Below, piece by piece: positions 1 through 8,049 of a stretch of DNA of 8,425 bases; within the stretch, counting starts at the first letter, position 1, and every line of letters begins with the position of its first letter. The notes beneath the pieces were generated by a model that worked only from the letters and a program-made list of their open reading frames with translations, was not told the origin of the DNA and made no database searches. This DNA comes from CAYHDN01 sp964355425. GTDB taxonomy: Bacteria; Patescibacteriota; UBA1384; XYA2-FULL-43-10; CAINNR01. The stretch is taken from the NCBI GenBank assembly GCA_964355425.1, contig CAYHDN010000040.1, forward strand, positions 1 through 8,425, in the 5' to 3' direction. The position numbers were made by a program, and so were the translations under genes.

Positions 1-70
1 CTTTGCCCACCATATAGTAGACAAAGTTGGTGCCGATAAATCCAGCGCCGCCGGTAACTAAAATTTTCAT
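1..70 (-). CDS. rfbB: dTDP-glucose 4,6-dehydratase, N-terminal fragment
   Basis: Only the first 23 codons are in the window; the gene continues past the left edge. They encode a start methionine followed by ILVTGGAGFIGTNFV, the GxxGxxG NAD-binding motif of an extended short-chain dehydrogenase. The family (RmlB/RfbB) converts dTDP-glucose to dTDP-4-keto-6-deoxyglucose in the cytoplasm, the second step of dTDP-L-rhamnose synthesis. The specific call rests on context: it is the third gene of a minus-strand run after rfbA and rfbC. Other sugar epimerases and dehydratases share this N-terminus. The ATG at 70 is preceded by AGGAG at a 5-nt spacing, which overlaps the TAG stop of rfbC, so the two are probably translationally coupled. 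Confidence 0.75.
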   Translation of the reverse strand, partial: MKILVTGGAGFIGTNFVYYMVGK

Positions 71-77
71 TTGACTC

Positions 78-578
78 CTATTTCAATGAATCCCAATCAA
101 AATTAATTTCGCTGTCAAATGGATCAACCCGCTCTTCGTCGGGATTTTTTGGATTGTAGGCTTTGGTCACGTGATAAATCAGAATATTTGTTTCGTCGCC
201 AATAACTTTATATCCATGGACTACGCCTTGTGGAATTAAGATTAATTTATAATCATCTACACCGGAATAAATTACCTCGGTTTGACCTTTGGTCGGAGAA
301 TCATCACGCCGGTCATACAAAACGACCCCGACTTTACTATTGGCGAAAAACCATAAGTCATCTTGATCTTTGTGCCAATGGAAGGCTTTAATCGTCCCAC
401 GTGGAGCGGTAGTGAAATTGCTCTGGCCGAATCTTTTTAGCATTTCGTCATCATCGCGTAAAATCTCAGCAAACAATCCCGGCTCTACATCCTGTTTTAA
501 ATCCGGCTTATCTTTCCAAACTTTTAACTCTTTTATTAAAACCCCAGCAAGTTTCCCCGATTTGATGTTATCTTTCAT
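78..578 (-). CDS. rfbC: dTDP-4-dehydrorhamnose 3,5-epimerase family protein (RmlC-like cupin)
   Basis: This 166-residue cupin resembles RmlC, which epimerises dTDP-4-keto-6-deoxyglucose at C3 and C5 to give the rhamnose precursor. Visible motifs are GTIKAFHWH (residues 61-69, with the catalytic-type His67), SPTKGQ (94-99), IPQGVVHGY (115-123), Tyr135 in IYHVT, and an Asp-rich VDPFDSEINFDW near the C-terminus. In classical RmlC a lysine sits in GKLV shortly after the His; here the equivalent stretch is DDLW, so that lysine is missing. It may be a divergent epimerase or a related dTDP-sugar isomerase. The frame is open upstream to 689, but I chose the ATG at 578 because GGAGGT lies 5 nt before it and the upstream part runs antiphase inside rfbA. 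It overlaps the rfbA 3' end by 11 bp. Confidence 0.82.
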   Translation of the reverse strand: MKDNIKSGKLAGVLIKELKVWKDKPDLKQDVEPGLFAEILRDDDEMLKRFGQSNFTTAPRGTIKAFHWHKDQDDLWFFANSKVGVVLYDRRDDSPTKGQTEVIYSGVDDYKLILIPQGVVHGYKVIGDETNILIYHVTKAYNPKNPDEERVDPFDSEINFDWDSLK

Positions 579-1449
579 TTTTGACCTCCCGTTCAATCCG
601 GCGCAAGTAATCGGCGTAGCTTGATTTGCCCATTTTCTCGATCGCCGCGTCAAGTTTTTTGTCAGAAGTCCAGCCTTGACGGTATGCAATCTCTTCGATG
701 CAGGCGATATTGTTGCCGGTCATCTCCTGCATGATTTGGACGTAGTTATTGGCTTTAATCATCGCCGCGTGTGTTCCAGTATCAAGCCAGGCGAGGCCGC
801 GGGGAAGAACTGTAACTTCCAACTCTTCTCGGTCTAAAAACACCCGATTCAAGTCGGTAATTTCCAGCTCGCCGCGAGCAGATGGCTTTAAATTTTTGGC
901 CTCCTTCACGACTTCTGGTCCGTAAAAATAGAGGCCGGGGATTGCGTAGCTTGATTTTGGTTTCTCTGGTTTCTCTTCGATTGAAAGCACTTTGCCGTTT
1001 TGATCAAAATCAACAACACCGAAACGTTCCGGGTCAGGTACATGATAGGCGAAAATGTGGCCACCCTTTTTTATCTTGCAAGCGTCCTGCAACAGTCCGG
1101 TCAGTCCGGCGGAATAGTAGATATTATCGCCCAAAATCATTGCTACCGAATCATTACCGATAAATTTATCACCGATAATAAAAGCTTCGGCCAAACCGTT
1201 TGGTGCCGCTTGTTCGGCATAGGAAAACTTAACGCCGATTTCTGACCCGTCGCCGAGAAGTTTCTTAAAGCCAGGTAAGTCATGAGGAGTCGAAATGATC
1301 AGTATCTCTCTAATTCCGGCCAACATCAAAACCGAAAGTGGATAATAAATCATCGGCTTGTCATAAACCGCTAACATTTGTTTTGAAACCGTCAATGTTG
1401 CTGGATAAAGCCGGGTGCCGGCGCCGCCGGCAAGAATTATGCCTTTCAT
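568..1449 (-). CDS. rfbA: glucose-1-phosphate thymidylyltransferase
   Basis: This 293-residue enzyme makes dTDP-glucose from dTTP and glucose-1-phosphate, the entry step to dTDP-rhamnose. It is full length for RmlA/RfbA. Motifs in order are the nucleotide-binding loop LAGGAGTRLYP (6-16) with the following SKQM containing Lys23, PMIYYPL (32-38), LGDN with the metal-binding Asp108, the substrate loop SIEEKP (156-161), ARGELEITD (191-199), and WLDTGTH with Asp223. The C-terminal part (about 240-293) has the helical extension typical of the long RmlA form. The ATG at 1449 has GGAG 7 nt upstream. It is the first gene of the leftward operon; rfbC follows with an 11-bp overlap, then rfbB. A reductase gene (rfbD) is not seen and may lie beyond the left edge. 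Confidence 0.95.
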   Translation of the reverse strand: MKGIILAGGAGTRLYPATLTVSKQMLAVYDKPMIYYPLSVLMLAGIREILIISTPHDLPGFKKLLGDGSEIGVKFSYAEQAAPNGLAEAFIIGDKFIGNDSVAMILGDNIYYSAGLTGLLQDACKIKKGGHIFAYHVPDPERFGVVDFDQNGKVLSIEEKPEKPKSSYAIPGLYFYGPEVVKEAKNLKPSARGELEITDLNRVFLDREELEVTVLPRGLAWLDTGTHAAMIKANNYVQIMQEMTGNNIACIEEIAYRQGWTSDKKLDAAIEKMGKSSYADYLRRIEREVKNER

Positions 1450-1468
1450 AGAAACTCCGTTTCGAGTT

Positions 1469-1504
1469 AAAAGTTTATAAAGTCTTTAAAGTCTGTAAAG
1501 TGAA
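1469..1504 (+). repeat. tandem 9-nt repeats, left cluster (TAAAGTCTN type)
   Basis: TAAAGTCTT (1478-1486), TAAAGTCTG (1487-1495) and TAAAGTGAA (1496-1504) follow each other with an exact 9-nt period. AAAAGTTTA (1469-1477) is a more degenerate fourth copy. The cluster lies in the leader of the leftward rfbA message and is inversely related to the cluster at 1535-1567. Confidence 0.7.
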
Positions 1505-1534
1505 CGGAGAATTTGAATGCCTTGTGCTTTACGA

Positions 1535-1567
1535 ACTTTAAGGACTTTCGACTTTACGGACTTAATC
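1535..1567 (-). repeat. 9-nt repeats in opposite orientation, right cluster (ACTTTANGG type)
   Basis: ACTTTAAGG (1535-1543), a shortened ACTTTCG (1544-1550), ACTTTACGG (1551-1559) and ACTTAATC (1560-1567) are reverse-complement versions of the left cluster. For example, ACTTTACGGACTT pairs with AAGTCTGTAAAGT at all but one base. The two clusters could form a long imperfect stem around a loop of about 30 nt, or serve as multiple binding sites for one regulator. Confidence 0.65.
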
Positions 1568-1579
1568 TACCATTTACTC

Positions 1580-1608
1580 TTTATCATTTCAACTTTTGTT
1601 GCTATATT
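1580..1608 (+). promoter_or_regulatory. candidate promoter of the flippase operon, probably leaderless
   Basis: TATATT at 1603-1608 matches a -10 box at 5 of 6 bases. TTTATC at 1580-1585 is a weak -35 box at a 17-bp spacing. A start about 7 nt beyond the -10 box would fall at or next to the ATG at 1616. No Shine-Dalgarno sequence precedes that ATG, which is consistent with a leaderless transcript. The call is based on sequence only. Confidence 0.4.
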
Positions 1609-1615
1609 CTAGTTT

Positions 1616-2899
1616 ATGACGGATACCAGAAAATTAATTTCATCTAGCGTAATAATTTTTGCCGGCACAATGGTCGGCAGTATTTTTTCTTATTTGTTTA
1701 ATATGCTGATGGGACGGATGCTCGGGCCGAAAGGCTATGGCGAAATGACCGCCTTAATGTCATTGCTCCTGATTGTTTCCGTTGCCGGCGGAGCGATATT
1801 GACTGTCACTATGCGTTATTCAAGCGAACTTTATACGGCAGATAAATATTTGGCTTTGAAAAAGCTTTTTTCTGTTTTTACCCGCTATGTCTATTTTCTA
1901 GCCCTGATTCTCTTTCTGCTTAGTTTGGTTTTAATAAGACCGATCGCCAATTATTTTTCCATTGACAACCTGCTTCCGGTGGCGATTGCTTTTAGCAGTT
2001 TAATTTTTGGTTTAGCCGTGACCGTCAATCGAGGAGTCTTGCAAGGCAGTCAAAGATTTATTGCCGTTTCGATTATCGGCGTCATCGATCCGGTTTTGCG
2101 GCTGGCACTTGGAATTTTATTGGTTAAACTTGGTTTTCAAGTTTCCGGCGCCTTGGCGGCGATTGTAATTGCTTCAGCAGTCAGTTATCTCGTAACTTTC
2201 TGGCCGATAAAATCAATTTTTTCTCATTCCGACAAGGATAGGACTCCGAAAAAATTCTCGTTTGATAAAAAAGAAATTTTGAATTACTCTCGGCCGGTTC
2301 TTCTGTCGGCGGTGCTGCTGATGGTGGCGCAGAACCTAGATGTTATCTTAGTCAAACATTATTTTCCGCCGGCTGACGCTGGAATTTATGCCGCAATTTC
2401 AACTATTGGAAAAATTATCCTTTATGTTACCGCGCCGATCGTTACAGTTATGTTTCCGATGGTTTCCGAAAAAACAACCAAAGGCGACAAGCACTACAAG
2501 ATATTTCTTTTTTCAATTCTTTTTGTTCTAATTGGCGGCCTTTTGGTTCTGGGACTATATGCGATTGCCCCAGCCAAAATAATCGCCATTCTTTACGGCA
2601 ACCAATATGTTTCTTTTTTTTCGCTTTTACCCGAAGTCGGGCTGGCAATTTTGTTTTATTCTTTGATTAATTTGCTGGCGAATTATTATCTGGCGGTAAA
2701 GGACTTTCGATTCATTTGGTTTTTTCTCGTTATCATCGTCGGGCTTTTAGTGTCAATTTCTTTTATCCACTCGTCAATATTAGTCGTCGTTCGGATTATC
2801 ATTCTTTCTTTCGCCTTGCTTTTTACCGCCATGATGGGATATTATCTTTTTAGTAAAAAGGATCAGTTAAAATTATTTTTGAGGGGTAATGATTTGTAA
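1616..2899 (+). CDS. Wzx-type polysaccharide/oligosaccharide flippase
   Basis: This 427-residue, very hydrophobic protein has about 12 predicted membrane segments spread along its whole length and a short charged cytoplasmic loop around residues 205-222 (HSDKDRTPKKFSFDKK). The N-terminus (SSVIIFAGTMVGSIFSYLFNMLMGRMLGPKGYGE) has the pattern typical of the MOP superfamily: a first membrane helix followed by R-x-LGPxxYG. Members move lipid-linked sugar units across the cytoplasmic membrane. It is the first gene of a five-gene plus-strand operon, followed by a glycosyltransferase 12 bp downstream, so it most likely exports the glycan whose precursors the later genes make. Substrate specificity cannot be read from the sequence. 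No ribosome site precedes the ATG, which lies directly behind a -10-like box. Confidence 0.88.
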   Translation: MTDTRKLISSSVIIFAGTMVGSIFSYLFNMLMGRMLGPKGYGEMTALMSLLLIVSVAGGAILTVTMRYSSELYTADKYLALKKLFSVFTRYVYFLALILFLLSLVLIRPIANYFSIDNLLPVAIAFSSLIFGLAVTVNRGVLQGSQRFIAVSIIGVIDPVLRLALGILLVKLGFQVSGALAAIVIASAVSYLVTFWPIKSIFSHSDKDRTPKKFSFDKKEILNYSRPVLLSAVLLMVAQNLDVILVKHYFPPADAGIYAAISTIGKIILYVTAPIVTVMFPMVSEKTTKGDKHYKIFLFSILFVLIGGLLVLGLYAIAPAKIIAILYGNQYVSFFSLLPEVGLAILFYSLINLLANYYLAVKDFRFIWFFLVIIVGLLVSISFIHSSILVVVRIIILSFALLFTAMMGYYLFSKKDQLKLFLRGNDL

Positions 2900-2911
2900 T
2901 TAATCATTTCA

Positions 2912-3709
2912 ATGAAAAAATCAGCCAGGGGGGCAACAACCAGAAAGCCCAAGCGACCGAAATTGTCCATTGTTATACCGGCATACAAAGAAGAAAAGAA
3001 TATTTTTAGAACTATCGACAAGATTGTTAAAGCTCATGACCGCCTCAGTTACTCCTATGAGATAATTATTGTTGTCGACGGATCTCCCGATAGAACCGCA
3101 GAACGAGCCAAGAGGCATATATCGAAAAATGTCCGAGTGCTTGAATATCATCCGAACAGGGGCAAAGGCTATGCCTTGAAATATGGCACTAAGCACGCCG
3201 AAGGCGAGATTATTACTTTTACTGACGCCGGCGGCGATTTTAATCCCGTCCAATTTGATAAATGTGTCAAGCTAATGGAGATTTTCGACGCCGATTTCGT
3301 ACTGGGCTCGAAAAGGCATCCGGCGTCGCGAGTCAATTATCCAAAGAGGCGGCGGTTTTATTCCTGGATTTACCAGCGGGTTATTAGAATTCTTTTTGGA
3401 TTGAATGTCACTGACACACAAGCGGGTCTTAAATTCTTGAAACGCGAGGTGGCAAAAGATGTAGTGCCGCGGGCGCTGGTTAAACAATACGCTTTTGATT
3501 TAGAGATGTTGGTAATTGCCCACCAGCTGGGATATCACCGGGTTTTTGAGGCCCCGATTGAACTGGATTTCAACGCTGTTAATAGCGGTATTAATTTCAA
3601 ATCAATTAAAAAAATGGTCATTGACACCATGGCAATTTTTTATCGGGCCCGAATTTTGAACTATTACCGGAAAATGCAGCCAAAGCCGCGCAGGAGACAG
3701 AGTGATTAA
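2912..3709 (+). CDS. family 2 glycosyltransferase (DPM1-like)
   Basis: This 265-residue GT-A fold transferase resembles dolichyl/polyprenyl-phosphate sugar synthases. A basic N-terminal tail (KKSARGATTRKPKRPK) leads into LSIVIPAYKEEKNI (18-31). Then come VVDGSPDRT (54-62), NRGKGYALKYG (82-92), the metal-site region FTDAGGDFNP (103-112), LGSKRHP (131-137) and VTDTQAGLKFLKRE (166-179), all family landmarks. The usual DxD reads D-A-G here, with another Asp at 109. There is no C-terminal membrane segment, so it is probably a peripheral enzyme acting at the inner face of the membrane on a polyprenyl phosphate or lipid-linked sugar. I see no Shine-Dalgarno sequence before the ATG; the short gap from the flippase stop may allow reinitiation. 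Its 3' end overlaps the kinase gene by 8 bp. Confidence 0.88.
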   Translation: MKKSARGATTRKPKRPKLSIVIPAYKEEKNIFRTIDKIVKAHDRLSYSYEIIIVVDGSPDRTAERAKRHISKNVRVLEYHPNRGKGYALKYGTKHAEGEIITFTDAGGDFNPVQFDKCVKLMEIFDADFVLGSKRHPASRVNYPKRRRFYSWIYQRVIRILFGLNVTDTQAGLKFLKREVAKDVVPRALVKQYAFDLEMLVIAHQLGYHRVFEAPIELDFNAVNSGINFKSIKKMVIDTMAIFYRARILNYYRKMQPKPRRRQSD

Positions 3710-4709
3710 AAAAACGGTATATCCAAGAATCGGTTTTCTTGGCAATCCATCTGATGGATTTTTTGGCAAAACTATCAGTTTTCCCTTTAGAAATTTTAAA
3801 GCCGAGGTTGTTCTGTGGTCAAGCGAGCAATTAAAATTTATTCCAAATGTTGAAGATCAGGAGGAGTTTTCCGGCGTTGCCGATCTTTTTGAGGTGACGC
3901 AGACACAGGGATACTACGGCGGAATCCGGCTGCTAAAAGCGGCAACATCTGTTTTTTACCGTTATTGCAAAAAGGAAAAAATAAAATTGGCAAAGAAAAA
4001 TTTCTCTATTGTCTATCGTTCAAATATTCCAATGCAGCGGGGGCTGGCCGGTTCGAGTGCCATTGTCATTGGCACGCTTAAAGCATTAATTGATTTTTAT
4101 CAAATCGGCGAAAAAACCATTTTGCCGGCCATTTTGTCCGGCATTGCACTCGAAGCCGAGGTCAGGGAATTGGGAATTACGGCCGGTTTGCAAGATAGGG
4201 TTGTCCAGTCATACGAGCAGCCTGTTTATATGGATTTCTCCAAAGGAGCGTTCGCAAAAAACGCTGGCGCTTTCGGTTCGTATAAACCATTTTCCAAAGA
4301 GTTGTTGCCCCCAATGGGTTTAGTCTGGAGCCAGTCAATGTCGGAATCGGGAAAGGTCCACTCGGATATTAGAAGCCGTTTTGAGAACGGCGACCCGGAA
4401 GTAATTTCGGCAATGGAAAAATTTGCCCAAATTGCCGAGTCGGGAATGGAAGCCTTAAAAAAAGGGGATTTTGATAAAATTTGTCAGCTCATAAATACCA
4501 ACTTTGATCTTCGCCGGCAGCTTTATGGCGACAGAGTCGTCGGCAGGGATAATATTGAGATGATTGAAAAGGCGCGCAAACTTGGCGCAGCGGCAAAATT
4601 CCCCGGATCCGGCGGCGCTGTGCTATTTGTCGCCAAAGAGAATAAAATTGATAAAATTGTTCTGAAGTTATCAGAGTTTGGGTATAAATCCGAGAGGGTA
4701 ATAATATGA
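3702..4709 (+). CDS. GHMP-family sugar kinase, glucuronokinase-like
   Basis: This 335-residue GHMP kinase has the three family motifs: an N-terminal LGNPSDGFFGKT (13-24), the ATP-binding IPMQRGLAGSSAIV (109-122), and the C-terminal FPGSGGAV (300-307). GLQDRVVQ (162-169) carries the likely catalytic Asp165. The combination of GNPSDxxFGxT, GYYGGIRLL (70-78), GLQDRV, YMDFSK (176-181) and SGKVHS (216-221) closely matches plant glucuronokinases as I remember them. Those phosphorylate D-glucuronate at C1. The neighbours support this: a uridylyltransferase follows with a 4-bp overlap, then a UDP-glucuronate decarboxylase. Another sugar substrate for this GHMP family, for example a galacturonate or heptose, cannot be excluded. 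The start is GTG at 3702, with AGGAG 5 nt upstream inside the 3' end of the glycosyltransferase gene. Confidence 0.82.
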   Translation: MIKKTVYPRIGFLGNPSDGFFGKTISFPFRNFKAEVVLWSSEQLKFIPNVEDQEEFSGVADLFEVTQTQGYYGGIRLLKAATSVFYRYCKKEKIKLAKKNFSIVYRSNIPMQRGLAGSSAIVIGTLKALIDFYQIGEKTILPAILSGIALEAEVRELGITAGLQDRVVQSYEQPVYMDFSKGAFAKNAGAFGSYKPFSKELLPPMGLVWSQSMSESGKVHSDIRSRFENGDPEVISAMEKFAQIAESGMEALKKGDFDKICQLINTNFDLRRQLYGDRVVGRDNIEMIEKARKLGAAAKFPGSGGAVLFVAKENKIDKIVLKLSEFGYKSERVII

Positions 4710-5584
4710 AAAAAATTAAGAAATCTTTAATCCCTGCCGCCGGAATGGGTACAAGGTTCCTGCCGGCGACGATTGCTCAACCGAAAGAGATGTTAATTGT
4801 TGTCGACAAACCAGTTATCCAGTTTGTTGTTGAAGAGTCTGTAGACGCCGGAATTTCCGATATTTTGATTGTTACCGGCCGCCATAAGCGGGCGATTGAA
4901 GACCATTTTGATCCGTCATTTGAACTGGAGAATATACTGGTGGAGAAAAATAAGAAAGACGTTTTGGCAATTTTGGAGCAGGTTGCGAATCTTGCTAACC
5001 TCCACTTTGTCCGCCAGAAACGGCAACGCGGCTTGGCGGACGCCATATACCAGGGCAAAACTTTTATCGGCGATGATCCGTTCGTCGTGCTTTTGGGAGA
5101 TACCATCATCGATTCAAAGTCTAAAGAGAGTGTTCTGTCGCAAATGATCGAAATTTACGAAACAACCGGAAAATCAGTTGTTGCCGTTGAGGAAGTCGAA
5201 AAGAAGAATATCTCTCGCTATGGAATCATCGATGGCGAGGAGATTGAGGAGGGGGTATTTAATGTGAAAGATCTGGTTGAAAAGCCGGAACCAGACAAGG
5301 CGCCGTCAAATTTGGCTATTGCTTCCAGGTATATTTTTGCCCCCGGAATTTTTAATCTGATAGAGCAAACAGAGCCGGACAGGGGCGGCGAGATTCAAAT
5401 TACCGATTCAATGAAATATTTGGCAAAAATCGGCGAACTTTTAGCAGTGAAAATTGACGGCAAGCGCTATGACATCGGCAACAAAACTGACTTTGTCAAA
5501 ACCAACATCGATTTTGCGCTTCTGAACCGCGAGATGAAAACCGAAATAAGAAATTATATTAAGAAACTAACGGAGGACAGGTGA
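4706..5584 (+). CDS. galU: UTP-glucose-1-phosphate uridylyltransferase (GalU type)
   Basis: This 292-residue nucleotidyltransferase forms UDP-sugars from UTP and a sugar-1-phosphate. Motifs are PAAGMGTRFLPAT (10-22), PKEMLIVVDKPVIQF (26-40), RQRGLADAI (106-114), LLGD with Asp132, VEKPEP (191-196), GGEIQITDSM (227-236) and YDIGNK (255-260). Length and order match bacterial GalU, whose usual substrate is glucose-1-phosphate. Here it sits between a glucuronokinase-like gene and a UDP-glucuronate decarboxylase, so it may also, or instead, accept glucuronate-1-phosphate; that is inference from context. The ATG overlaps the TGA of the kinase gene as ATGA, and an AGAGGG ribosome site lies 7 nt upstream, indicating translational coupling. 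Confidence 0.93.
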   Translation: MKKIKKSLIPAAGMGTRFLPATIAQPKEMLIVVDKPVIQFVVEESVDAGISDILIVTGRHKRAIEDHFDPSFELENILVEKNKKDVLAILEQVANLANLHFVRQKRQRGLADAIYQGKTFIGDDPFVVLLGDTIIDSKSKESVLSQMIEIYETTGKSVVAVEEVEKKNISRYGIIDGEEIEEGVFNVKDLVEKPEPDKAPSNLAIASRYIFAPGIFNLIEQTEPDRGGEIQITDSMKYLAKIGELLAVKIDGKRYDIGNKTDFVKTNIDFALLNREMKTEIRNYIKKLTEDR

Positions 5585-6516
5585 AAAAATACTTGATTGC
5601 AGGAGGCGCCGGTTTCTTAGGCGCTAATTTGGCCAAAAGAATTATTTCTGACGGCGGAAAAGTTTTGGTTTTGGACAATCTTCAGACCGGTAATAAGCGA
5701 AACCTAAGAGTTTTTAAGGGTGAAAAGAATTTCAAGTTCAAAAAACATGACATCCGTCGGCCGATCAAAATCGAAGGAAAATTTGACTATGTGCTGAATC
5801 TGGCTTGCCCGGCATCGCCGTCAAAGTATTATCTCGACCCGGTCAAAACTTTAGAGACCTGTTCAGTGGGTTCCCAGAATCTCCTCGAGTTTGCATTCAA
5901 GAATAAGGCCAGATATTTTTTTACTTCAACCTCCGAGGTTTACGGCGATCCGCTTGAACACCCGCAGAAGGAAAGTTATGCTGGCAATGTTCAATCATAT
6001 GCTATGCGATCTTGCTATGACGAAGGTAAGCGCTACGCCGAGGCTTTGGTCTATCAATACCGGCATCAAAAGGGTGTCAACACTGGATTAATCCGAATCT
6101 TCAACACTTACGGACCGATGATGGATCCCGACGATGGCCGGGTAGTTTCGAATTTTATCAAGCAATCACTTTCTGGCGATGACATTACAATTCAAGGAAC
6201 TGGAAAACAGACCCGGTCGTTTTGTTTTGTTGATGATCAAATCGAAGCCCAGGTAAGATTTATTCACTCCGATCTTGAAGGGCCGATAAATGTCGGTAAT
6301 CCGGATGAATTTACCATGCTTGAATTGGCAGAAAAAGTAATAAAACTGACGGGATCTAAATCAAACATTATCCATGTGCCACCGGCGATCTCTGATCCGA
6401 AAATGCGCAAACCTGACATCGGGCAAGCTAAAAAACTTTTGGGCTGGAAACCTAATATCAAATTAGACGAAGGACTTGCTCGAACTATTGATTGGTTTAA
6501 GAGCATCGGCTACTGA
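5581..6516 (+). CDS. UDP-glucuronate decarboxylase (UDP-xylose synthase)
   Basis: This 311-residue extended short-chain dehydrogenase converts UDP-glucuronate to UDP-xylose with bound NAD. The Rossmann motif GGAGFLG is at 8-14, with Asp32 as the likely NAD ribose ligand. LACPASP (74-80), TSTSEVYGDPLEHP (115-128), RSCYDEGKR with catalytic Tyr146 and Lys150, RIFNTYGP (172-179), DGRVVSNF (185-192), and TRSFCFVDD (211-219) are signatures that separate this enzyme from epimerases and dehydratases. MRKPD (275-279) holds the arginine expected near the uronate carboxylate. It lacks the N-terminal membrane anchor of animal homologues, so it should be cytoplasmic. GTG at 5581 overlaps the galU stop as GTGA, with GGAGG 4 nt upstream. 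It is the last gene of the operon and converges on the reverse transcriptase gene, 28 bp away, with no evident terminator between. Confidence 0.94.
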   Translation: MKKYLIAGGAGFLGANLAKRIISDGGKVLVLDNLQTGNKRNLRVFKGEKNFKFKKHDIRRPIKIEGKFDYVLNLACPASPSKYYLDPVKTLETCSVGSQNLLEFAFKNKARYFFTSTSEVYGDPLEHPQKESYAGNVQSYAMRSCYDEGKRYAEALVYQYRHQKGVNTGLIRIFNTYGPMMDPDDGRVVSNFIKQSLSGDDITIQGTGKQTRSFCFVDDQIEAQVRFIHSDLEGPINVGNPDEFTMLELAEKVIKLTGSKSNIIHVPPAISDPKMRKPDIGQAKKLLGWKPNIKLDEGLARTIDWFKSIGY

Positions 6517-6544
6517 TCTATTGCGATTGGTGCATGCGAATTTA

Positions 6545-7691
<1,147 letters not shown>

Positions 7692-7703
<12 letters not shown>

Positions 7704-8042
7704 AATGATGTTCCGATCGTTCAGAAAGTTTACAATTTGTATAAGTTATTTTTCGAGCAGATCGACCATTTGCCTAAGAAGTCTCGCGAAGTATTAACTG
7801 TAAAAATTGAGCAGCTTATCATGGATTTGTTGGAATTGCTCTCTTCTGCTGAAATGTCTTCGGCAACGACTAAAATTCAATATTTAAACAGAGCAAGTAT
7901 AAAACTTGATTTTTTAAAAGTTCTTATCAGAATGCTATACGAACTCAAAATTATTAACCAACCAAGATATCTGGAACTAGAAGCTCATCTTCAAGAAATA
8001 GGAAAGATGCTTGGCGGATGGATGAAATCCCTTAAAGGCTAG
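7692..8042 (+). CDS. avd: DGR accessory variability determinant (Avd), four-helix-bundle protein
   Basis: This 116-residue, mostly helical protein has the pattern of Avd/S23-like four-helix bundles. An amphipathic N-terminal helix with VYNLYKLFFEQI is followed by LPKKSREVLTVKIEQLIMDLLELL (helix 2), a short Ser-rich turn, ASIKLDFLKVLIRMLYELKII (helix 3), and YLELEAHLQEIGKMLGGWMKSL (helix 4). The final LQEIGKMLGGW block is especially characteristic. In known DGRs Avd is a basic pentamer that binds the reverse transcriptase and the TR RNA and is needed for mutagenic copying. The ATG at 7692 has AGAGG at a 5-nt spacing. Unlike the usual arrangement it lies on the strand opposite the RT and TR, and its start region overlaps the RT start. 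It ends in TAG at 8040-8042, and the template repeat begins a few bases later. Confidence 0.9.
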
Positions 8043-8049
8043 AGCGATA

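Larger units (their letters stand above)
1450..1615. promoter_or_regulatory. divergent intergenic region between the rfb operon and the flippase operon
   Basis: This 166-bp stretch separates two divergent operons and must hold the promoters of both. It contains two facing clusters of a short A/T-rich repeat, annotated separately. For the leftward rfb genes a Shine-Dalgarno GGAG is clear, but no convincing -10/-35 pair stands out on the minus strand. TTCACT followed 17 nt later by TTTATA is the best I see, and it is weak. No ORF of note is present. Confidence 0.6.

Noticed and set aside
579..689. Longer N-terminus for the RmlC-like protein
   Set aside because: The extra 37 codons lie inside rfbA in another frame, do not resemble the family, and the ATG at 578 has a strong GGAGGT ribosome site.
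6517..6544. Bidirectional terminator between the convergent decarboxylase and RT genes
   Set aside because: The 28-bp gap has no clear stem followed by a T-run on either strand.
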